Part shown: positions 24,138-29,357 of the stretch, one piece after another
How positions within the stretch are numbered: the first letter of the stretch is position 1
Layout of the letters: each line of letters opens with the position of its first letter
Source of the DNA: a virus
Virus record (IMG/VR): IMGVR_UViG_3300009786_000054
Location: 1-29,357 of that record
DNA length: 29,357 nt
Direction: 5' to 3' (one strand)
Notes under the pieces: generated by a model
The model's database searches: none
Told to the model about the DNA's origin: nothing
Seen by the model: only the letters and a program-made list of their open reading frames with translations
Program-made: the position numbers and the translations under genes

Positions 24138-24916
24138 TAGACTGTTGTCCCTGAAATTTCAGTAGTGAATTCTTCGTTAAAGGCAGCTTGGCCCAATCCA
24201 AGTGTTTGCTTAATCCATACCCCTACCTTTTTCCCAAAAGCTAAATCAGGGCCATCGGGGACAGTCTGAGCAAGGCCAGTAGATACAAACGTCCCAACCG
24301 GGGTTGGGGCCGTAAGTCTGTTCGTAGCAACTACAGTATCATCAACTATAGTGGCCAGAGCCATTTCGATAGTATTGGTTGTCCCGTCGTCAGTAAGTGT
24401 GATTACAGCATCCAGCAGATCGAGAGAGGCATGGGTGTTCTTCCAGAAGAACTTCTCAAACCTGATCTTCGACCCGCCTGGGTCGCTCTGTGCGCTGATA
24501 AAGAATCGTTTGTTATCAAGGCACCCGATCGGAATGGCAATAATATCACCAGCGTCGGAGACGTGACGGACGGTAATAACCCCGGAAGCAGCCGCGTCCA
24601 TAGTGACTTGTAAGATGCGCTCAAAGTTATTAGGGGAAGACGGGTCTTGCTTAACCGTGGTGGCGTTAGTAGCATCCATCGCAATAACGTCAGTGACAAT
24701 AGCTCCGGCAGTATTCCTACCTCTTACCGTCACAGATCGTGCCGTATCCCCGGAATCAGAACTTAGGGCCTCAACAGTGGTATTGATCGGCTCGTTAGTA
24801 AAGTCGATTACCCTCTTGTCCGTAGTAGCAATGGCCCCACCAGGGTTAGCAGTAGTATCGTCCTCAACCATAAGGTCGGACTGATATGCGATGAGATCTC
24901 CAGCAACAATAGCCAT
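24137..24916 (-). CDS. phage structural protein, 259 aa
   Basis: 259 aa, beta-rich and Thr/Asp/Ala-rich. The segments TVRGRNTAGAIVTDVIAM and FERILQVTMDAA followed by KFFWKNTHASLDLLDAVITL recur in capsid-region structural proteins of many siphoviruses, whose exact role is unsettled (capsid decoration or minor head protein). It has a good ribosome site (AAGGAATAACCT-ATG) and lies between the LamG/'IE'-repeat gene and the capsid. There is no signal peptide or membrane segment. Confidence 0.7.
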   Translation of the reverse strand: MAIVAGDLIAYQSDLMVEDDTTANPGGAIATTDKRVIDFTNEPINTTVEALSSDSGDTARSVTVRGRNTAGAIVTDVIAMDATNATTVKQDPSSPNNFERILQVTMDAAASGVITVRHVSDAGDIIAIPIGCLDNKRFFISAQSDPGGSKIRFEKFFWKNTHASLDLLDAVITLTDDGTTNTIEMALATIVDDTVVATNRLTAPTPVGTFVSTGLAQTVPDGPDLAFGKKVGVWIKQTLGLGQAAFNEEFTTEISGTTV

Positions 24917-24926
24917 AGGTTATTCC

Positions 24927-26339
24927 TTATTTAATGTCCATACTTACGACCATTTGCACTTTAGTATCGCACTGCACTAACTGGTTAATCCTTACGGTGC
25001 GGTCAATAAAGACAAAATCGAAAATGTCCCTCTGCCCATCACATTCAATGGATGTGATAGTTGAGTTAGCCAATCCCTCTACTGCCTCTATGGCGCTAAT
25101 AAGCGCAAGAGACAAGGATACGATAGATTCAATTGCAGAGGTCTCGGTCGTGGTCGCTACCTGAAGCGCCTCGATCCTGAGAGTCCCCGCAACACTGAGA
25201 GTCTGAATGGCTTCGATCGCTGAAGCCTGGGTGGCCGTGGCGGTCCCCGGCTCCCCCAGGTTTTCAATGGCTGAGGCCACAGCGGCCACAGCGGCTGCCA
25301 GGGTCTCAATGCCCGTGACCTGGGAGGAGGTTACCGCAACCGGCTCTCCCTGGTTCTCAATGGCCGTGGCCACGGCAGCCACAGCTACTGCCAGGGTCTC
25401 GATCGCTGTGACCTGGGTGGAGGTCACCGCAACAGGCTCACCCTGGTTTTCAATGGACGTAGCTACCGTGGCTACGACCCTGGTGAGAGCTTCGATGGCC
25501 GTAGAGAAGGAGAGGGTGACTGTAGCGGGCTCCCCCAGGTTCTCTATCGCAGTGTCCTCAGTCCCCTCTACGCCCTGAAGGGCCTCAATAGGTATGACAT
25601 GGGTGGCAGGTATGGTACTGAGGGCCTCAATAGCTTGCGCTTGGGGAGCTTCGAGGAGTTGAAGACACTCAATACCAGTGTCTACGGTGGCGCTTACCGG
25701 GGTACTGTAAACCCCTATCTGGGTATCATCATCCCGGATAGTAAGTTCGTCCAGGTACATAGTACCTGAGATGCCGGAATCTAAACCACCTACACCACCT
25801 ACACGGAGACTAGTATTATCCCCTTGAGTAAATAGGTCTACGTTAGATAGGCTGCCTTTGGATACCCCCCCAAACCATAACTCCATCTCCCCGTCATCGT
25901 CGCTCGCCCCGGTAGCCCGCTGTACCCTGAACTCTATCTTATGCTCGTCATCGCTGATAGTGTACGGGCCTAGGCTTCTGTAGCTGCCACTATCATCTTT
26001 AACATCTAAGCCTACATTATAGTTAGATCCTGTCTTACCTAACGTTAAGGCTACTTTTCGACTGTAAAGTTCTACTAACCTAAACTCATCACCGTCAGAC
26101 ATCGTTAATGCGTTGAGGTCTATAGATGTATATGCTCTACAGTTATCTGTAGACCAGATGATATTCTCTTGCTTGTAGAATTTCCCAGTACTGCCCCCGG
26201 TATGGGTTACCAGCATACCACCAGCAGTACCTTCAAGACCAGCGCTAGCGCTCCAGGCTACGCTACCTCCTGATCCCGTACCACCACCACCCCAGTCATC
26301 CAGGTCGGCATTCATATTGGTGGTAAAAAGGACGCCCAT
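24927..26339 (-). CDS. LamG-like virion protein with 'IE' repeat array, 470 aa
   Basis: Residues 10-210 form a Gly/Ser/Thr-rich concanavalin/LamG-like beta-sandwich (GKFYKQENIIWS; IEFRVQRATGA; EMELWFGGVSKGSL; MYLDELTIRDDD), a fold that often binds sugars. Residues 221-434 are about 14 short repeats starting with Ile-Glu (AIEAL, AIENLGEP), four of them in exact 31-residue register. Residues 435-470 are a short beta tail (FVFIDRTVRINQLVQ) that may anchor it in the particle. It is encoded between the decoration and capsid genes, so it may be a head fibre; a tail role is also possible because the spike shares the repeat. The ATG overlaps the preceding stop (TAATG). Confidence 0.78.
   Translation of the reverse strand: MGVLFTTNMNADLDDWGGGGTGSGGSVAWSASAGLEGTAGGMLVTHTGGSTGKFYKQENIIWSTDNCRAYTSIDLNALTMSDGDEFRLVELYSRKVALTLGKTGSNYNVGLDVKDDSGSYRSLGPYTISDDEHKIEFRVQRATGASDDDGEMELWFGGVSKGSLSNVDLFTQGDNTSLRVGGVGGLDSGISGTMYLDELTIRDDDTQIGVYSTPVSATVDTGIECLQLLEAPQAQAIEALSTIPATHVIPIEALQGVEGTEDTAIENLGEPATVTLSFSTAIEALTRVVATVATSIENQGEPVAVTSTQVTAIETLAVAVAAVATAIENQGEPVAVTSSQVTGIETLAAAVAAVASAIENLGEPGTATATQASAIEAIQTLSVAGTLRIEALQVATTTETSAIESIVSLSLALISAIEAVEGLANSTITSIECDGQRDIFDFVFIDRTVRINQLVQCDTKVQMVVSMDIK
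25038..25679 (-). repeat. tandem 'IE' repeats, 31-aa (93-bp) period
   Basis: Encodes residues 221-434 of the 470-aa protein. Units alternate IENQGEPVAVTS(T/S)QVT and (A/G)IETLA(V/A)AVAAVA(T/S)A, so two 15-16 residue half-repeats make a 31-residue unit. Four consecutive 31-aa units are clear, and the flanking units are more diverged (28-30 residues). The DNA shows the same near-identical copies around 25340-25450. Confidence 0.85.
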
Positions 26340-26629
26340 TATCTATCTTCCCTGGCGAGGTCTTCGGTCCATGTAGCAGCAGTTTCCCCTACAGGTAAGT
26401 CACCATAGATTACCTGTAAAGTGCCATCCCTGTTGATATGTACCCTAAACTCCATATCCAAAGCCTTAGATAGCCTGAACTCTACGGTGTCTTTAATCTT
26501 CGAAGGGGTATCTAAGTTACGGGTAATTAAATCTTCTTTGGTGAGTGCAATCACCCGACCATCAGTCTTTATAACGAGAGCGTTACCGCGCCCGTCTTCT
26601 GCCGTACTGACTGAAAGTAGATTTGCCAT
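26339..26629 (-). CDS. hypothetical structural-region protein, 96 aa
   Basis: Starts best at ATG 26629 (MANLLSVSTAEDGRGNAL); the longer frame to 26695 passes through a terminator and is rejected. No clear ribosome site precedes it, which is unusual here. The product is mixed alpha-beta (ITRNLDTPSKIKDTVEFRLS; FRVHINRDGTLQVIYGD) with no cysteines. It lies between the decoration gene and the LamG-like gene, so a virion or assembly role is likely but unproven. Confidence 0.6.
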   Translation of the reverse strand: MANLLSVSTAEDGRGNALVIKTDGRVIALTKEDLITRNLDTPSKIKDTVEFRLSKALDMEFRVHINRDGTLQVIYGDLPVGETAATWTEDLAREDR

Positions 26630-26635
26630 AGTGGA

Positions 26636-26670
26636 TAAAAACAAAGGGCCGGAACGTGAGTCCCGGCCCT
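26636..26670 (-). terminator. intrinsic terminator after the decoration protein gene
   Basis: AGGGCCGG, 10-base loop, CCGGCCCT: an 8-bp GC-rich stem at 26645-26670, followed leftward by TTTGTTTTTA. It lies about 35 bases past the decoration gene stop and overlaps the spurious N-terminal extension of the next frame. Confidence 0.84.
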
Positions 26671-26704
26671 CCGTTTGCAAGACAGAACAGGACATCGGTT
26701 TGGT

Positions 26705-27115
26705 TTACTGAACGAGGTCGAGGTCTTCGACGATGAACCCAGCATTACGGACAGCCGCAAGACGGAGAGCCGTCTTCAGGTTTGCAGCCGATTCGCCATT
26801 GAGCGGGATATCATTATAATTGACGGTCCCAGCCAACATGACGTTCATCAACACAGTCTCAGTAGCGTGCTCGGTTACTTCATCGGGCCACAAGAAGCCA
26901 CGGATAGCGTTGGTGCCGGTACCGAAAGTAGCCGCATTCGTCCAAAGAGCCCAGACGCCCGTAGCGGTGATAATACCTAGCGCTGTACCGGCAGCGTAGG
27001 TTAGCGGGGTGGCATCTGGAGCGAGCTGCTTACCCTTCACGGACGTAGGTGCAAAGCGCAGCCCGTTGGTTGTTGCGGTCCCATCGGTGAAAAGTTCTGG
27101 TACGTTTACTGCCAT
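26705..27115 (-). CDS. head decoration protein (lambda gpD-like)
   Basis: 136 aa. The pattern (YAAGTALGIITATGVWALWT; AIRGFLWPDEV; TVLMNVMLAGTVNYNDIPL) matches small trimeric capsid-stabilising decoration proteins: an N-terminal arm, then a beta domain with the 'AGT.LG.IT.tG' loop and a late 'vlv.G.v'. It follows the protease/scaffold gene and precedes the capsid by five genes, whereas in lambda D and E are adjacent. A terminator lies just downstream, fitting a high-copy product. Confidence 0.8.
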   Translation of the reverse strand: MAVNVPELFTDGTATTNGLRFAPTSVKGKQLAPDATPLTYAAGTALGIITATGVWALWTNAATFGTGTNAIRGFLWPDEVTEHATETVLMNVMLAGTVNYNDIPLNGESAANLKTALRLAAVRNAGFIVEDLDLVQ

Positions 27116-27127
27116 TGGTTAGGCTCC

Positions 27128-27706
27128 TTACTTAGTGTCAAAGCCGCGAGCGGCGTTAGCAATCTTGGCGATATTCCCGCCCTCGTTAAACCCTTCCATC
27201 TCTTCCTTCGACAAAGAGATAGACCCGAATACCTGAAGGATATCGTCTTCGGTAGGCTGCTTGCTCGACTTGTTGAGCTTGGCCAGCTTACGTTGGAGGA
27301 GATCGTTTTCTTTCTTGAGGAAGTCAGGATCATTCTTGTCAGGAAGGGTCTCTTCGTCGTCACCCTTTGCGAGAGCGGTGATCGCCACGATCATCTTTGC
27401 AACCTGCTCGGGATCGGAGGTATCCGTTTCCTTACGGATCTTCCAAATCTGAAGCTCGCGTTGGTGCTTGGCAAGGGCCTCGACGTCGGTCCAATCGCCC
27501 TTGTACTCAGGAGCGTTGTCTTCCTTCTTGTCCTTCTTTTCCAAGGACTCAAGGTGCTTCTTCACAGCTTCCGCGTCGTTGAGGTCTACCGTCACCTCAG
27601 GCTTCGCCTCAGGTTCTGGCGTCTTCTTCTCAGGGGCAGGCGTCAGGGCCTTGATAAGAGCCTCGTTACTCTTCTCCAGTGCAGCAACCAGTTCTTCCGT
27701 GGTCAT
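27128..27706 (-). CDS. probable nested scaffold protein, 192 aa (Nu3-like internal start)
   Basis: An in-frame ATG at 27706 (MTTEELVAALEKSNEAL) is preceded by AAGAAGGA with a 10-base spacer, a better-than-chance ribosome site. It falls between the protease domain, which ends near residue 165-185, and the coiled-coil scaffold. The product would be scaffold without protease. In lambda the scaffold Nu3 is made by an internal start in the C protease gene. This is a prediction from site and domain boundaries, not proof. Confidence 0.55.
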   Translation of the reverse strand: MTTEELVAALEKSNEALIKALTPAPEKKTPEPEAKPEVTVDLNDAEAVKKHLESLEKKDKKEDNAPEYKGDWTDVEALAKHQRELQIWKIRKETDTSDPEQVAKMIVAITALAKGDDEETLPDKNDPDFLKKENDLLQRKLAKLNKSSKQPTEDDILQVFGSISLSKEEMEGFNEGGNIAKIANAARGFDTK

Positions 27707-28279
27707 GTCGATATCATCCTTCTTATTACTGTATCGTTTGACAAAACTCTTCAACAGGTCTTCCAGGGAGTCGGACTTTTCTTGGAGTACCTCCGCAGTG
27801 CCTCCCATAGAAACACCGTTCCAATTCTCTTCTTTGAACAGCTTCCTGAGAGCCTTATCCTCAATCTTCATCACGACGGCCCAGGCGTCTGTAACATCTA
27901 CTTTCTTTCCTGAATAATCTGTCATTTCGAAAAATCTCGGATCGTTCTTCTGAACGATGAAAGTTTCAGCTACGAAAGCCTTATCCTTTGAGATAGGCTT
28001 TCCGTCGTGGAGAATGTCAATAGCACCTCCTTCGCGCTGGAATTCGTAGGCCATCTCCTTGACGACCTCACCACTGGCGATATCACCCTGGGAATCACGC
28101 TGTTCCGGGGCGTACACGACGGCGGTCAGCTCGCCCTGATCCTCGAAGTTATCAGGGGTCTTGATGATCGTCGCCCATTCAAAACTCCCGTCGTCCGCCT
28201 TGTAGATGACGGGGAACTTGTTGGCCCCCTTGGGTACCAGGGACAGGAACTTAATCTTGGCTTTTACTATTCGCCTCAT
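27128..28279 (-). CDS. XkdF-type head maturation protease fused to scaffold
   Basis: 383 aa. Residues 1-165 resemble Peptidase_S78_2 (XkdF): VVYAPEQRDSQGDIAS (54-69), IDILHDGKPI with H91-D92, ETFIVQKND, WAVVMKIED and GVSMGG with candidate nucleophile S157. Residues 190-383 are a charged helical scaffold (EELVAALEKSNEALIKALT; LEKKDKKED; coiled KKENDLLQRKLAKLNK). The enzyme is expected to cleave scaffold and capsid precursors during prohead maturation. The GGAGAG ribosome site precedes the ATG. A second start inside the gene (27706) may give the scaffold alone, as lambda C/Nu3 does. It is divergent from the portal gene across a 96-base gap. Confidence 0.85.
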   Translation of the reverse strand: MRRIVKAKIKFLSLVPKGANKFPVIYKADDGSFEWATIIKTPDNFEDQGELTAVVYAPEQRDSQGDIASGEVVKEMAYEFQREGGAIDILHDGKPISKDKAFVAETFIVQKNDPRFFEMTDYSGKKVDVTDAWAVVMKIEDKALRKLFKEENWNGVSMGGTAEVLQEKSDSLEDLLKSFVKRYSNKKDDIDMTTEELVAALEKSNEALIKALTPAPEKKTPEPEAKPEVTVDLNDAEAVKKHLESLEKKDKKEDNAPEYKGDWTDVEALAKHQRELQIWKIRKETDTSDPEQVAKMIVAITALAKGDDEETLPDKNDPDFLKKENDLLQRKLAKLNKSSKQPTEDDILQVFGSISLSKEEMEGFNEGGNIAKIANAARGFDTK

Positions 28280-28375
28280 GCAGCTCTCCAGAATAGATTT
28301 AGATTCTCTGTGGATTATGGTATAAAACGGTGCTGAAAAGAAAAGAATTTTCTAATTTGATGGATCTAGCAAAGA
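28280..28375. promoter_or_regulatory. divergent intergenic region with candidate promoter
   Basis: 96 bases between the leftward protease and rightward portal starts. Rightward: TTTAGA (28298-28303), 17-base spacer, TATAAA (28321-28326), 4/6 and 5/6 to sigma70 consensus. Leftward: CATAAT on the opposite strand (28319-28314) overlaps it, but its -35 is poor. Both transcripts probably begin here. No terminator is seen. Confidence 0.5.
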
Positions 28376-29357
28376 ATGGCTGAAGACCAGACCAGGGTAA
28401 TGTTTCTAGATCGTAACTGGAAAGAGTTGTACCCGGAGGTAAGTACCCCGTCTTTTACGACCATTATTAAGAGTACTGCGACAGATCCCCTACCGTCAGC
28501 TCAAGACGATTCAGAAGGTGAGAAAGAGCACCTTATTGATATTCAGCAGGCGATACTACTTAAAGAGTACAACCCCTATCACAGTACTTGCATTAGTACT
28601 AAAGTAGCTGCTACAACTGGTCTGGGGTTTGTCAAGGATTCGACTGAGGAGCTTCTTGACCCCCTCACTCAAGTCTCCTGCCAGGATCTTCTTACTGACG
28701 TAACTGAAGACTTCCACCAGTGCGGCAACGGATACATCGAAGTCATTCGGGAAGACCGCATGACCAACGGGAGCCCCATCAAAGGGCTCCACCATGTACC
28801 GGCAGCCTCGATCCATGTTGTCGTCGAGGACAATGACGCCAAGGACACCCACTACATCATCCGTCCTCAGACTGGTGCAGAAGTCAGGTTCGCGAGGTTC
28901 GGTGACCTGGAAGACTTCCTCACCCGCAACGAGAAGCACCAGCAGACGGAAGCTTCCGAGATTATCCACTTCCGGAAGCCGACCAGCCGCAGCAAGCACT
29001 ACGGCCTATGCAACTGGATCGGTGCGGTTCCCTCGATCGAGTTGGCGCAGTGCATCCACCAATACGGATTCGACTTCTTCTTGAACCGTGGGGTGCCTGA
29101 GTTCCTTCTCTTCGTGAAGGGCTCCAAGATCGACAAGAAGACCTGGGACGAGATTCAGAACACCATGAAGGCGAACATCGGCTACGGGAATTCCCACAAG
29201 TCCGCCGCCTTCAACTTCCCCAACGATAATGTCGAAGTGACCGTAGAGCGGCTCGCAATGGAGTCCACGTCCTCCAGCGACACGATCAGCAAGCTTACAG
29301 ACACCCTGGCCCTTGAGATCGTCTCAGGTCACCAGGTACCGCCGCTCCTGGCAGGTA
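28376..29357 (+). CDS. portal protein, PBSX-type family (partial)
   Basis: The frame runs from ATG 28376 (an in-frame TAG lies seven bases upstream) to the right edge, about 327 residues. Motifs typical of siphovirus portals: YHSTCISTKVAATTGLGF after the N-terminal segment, FHQCGNGYIEVIRE, and EIIHFRKPTSRSKHYGLCNW followed by SIELAQCIHQYGFDFFLNRG. The dodecameric portal forms the DNA entry/exit vertex and docks terminase and tail. The ribosome site is weak (GGA 11 bases upstream). Unusually, it is transcribed away from the protease and capsid genes and does not lie beside the terminase. Confidence 0.9.
   Translation, partial: MAEDQTRVMFLDRNWKELYPEVSTPSFTTIIKSTATDPLPSAQDDSEGEKEHLIDIQQAILLKEYNPYHSTCISTKVAATTGLGFVKDSTEELLDPLTQVSCQDLLTDVTEDFHQCGNGYIEVIREDRMTNGSPIKGLHHVPAASIHVVVEDNDAKDTHYIIRPQTGAEVRFARFGDLEDFLTRNEKHQQTEASEIIHFRKPTSRSKHYGLCNWIGAVPSIELAQCIHQYGFDFFLNRGVPEFLLFVKGSKIDKKTWDEIQNTMKANIGYGNSHKSAAFNFPNDNVEVTVERLAMESTSSSDTISKLTDTLALEIVSGHQVPPLLAG

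Noticed and set aside
25038-25679. CRISPR array or non-coding tandem repeat
   Set aside because: The repeats are in frame with a protein, have a 93-bp period without unique spacers, and vary at synonymous and conservative positions.
26630-26695. N-terminal extension of the 96-aa protein
   Set aside because: Overlaps the decoration-gene terminator and yields a non-native Ser/Arg-rich leader.
27293-27913. 206-aa rightward open frame
   Set aside because: Antisense to the scaffold part of the protease gene, where Glu/Lys-rich codons read as Leu/Phe on the other strand.
28556-28999. 147-aa leftward open frame
   Set aside because: Antisense to the portal gene, which has clear portal motifs.

Overview
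The window is a contiguous piece of a tailed double-stranded DNA phage (or prophage) genome. Almost every base is coding, genes overlap by a few bases, and the recognisable products form a siphovirus virion set: large terminase, portal, XkdF-type protease with scaffold, decoration protein, lambda gpE-like capsid protein, tail tube protein, frameshifted tail chaperones, tape measure, and a lambda L/K or gene-transfer-agent-like tail tip. The tail-tip families, and the lyase and beta-helix modules aimed at surface polysaccharide, suggest a Gram-negative host. The host genus cannot be read from the sequence. No integrase, replication gene, tRNA, CRISPR array or insertion sequence is visible.

Bases 1-4594 hold a rightward cluster. 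It contains the large terminase and about a dozen small, mostly overlapping genes: two or three small Cys-pair proteins, a winged-helix protein with a coiled coil, a phospholipase A2-like protein and a small lipoprotein-like protein. Several are too short for routine ORF calling or use GTG or TTG starts. The cluster meets the leftward block at 4595-4708, where there is a leftward intrinsic terminator and a second strong hairpin.

Bases 4709-28279 are one long leftward block. Read in its own direction it runs: protease with nested scaffold, decoration protein, a 96-aa protein, a LamG-like protein with 'IE' repeats, three small to medium structural or unknown proteins, major capsid, three head-tail joining or tail-completion candidates, tail tube, chaperones G and G-T, tape measure, a giant tail-spike fusion, a gpL-like protein with four cysteines, an NlpC/P60 peptidase and the tail hub. 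The order is that of lambda. Hairpin terminators follow the decoration, capsid and tail-tube genes, the three highest-copy virion proteins, and the capsid gene also has its own promoter-like sequence. Bases 28376-29357 begin the portal gene, transcribed rightward and away from the protease.

The most notable points are: a 1856-aa spike joining a heparinase II/III-like lyase and a right-handed beta-helix to a tail-structural C-terminus; an 'IE' repeat shared between that spike and a second virion protein; a tape measure with about 400 residues of beta-sandwich-like sequence beyond its normal end; a phage phospholipase A2; a gene layout in which terminase and portal flank an oppositely oriented head-tail block; a clear -1 frameshift extension for the tail chaperone; and a probable lambda Nu3-like internal start for the scaffold.
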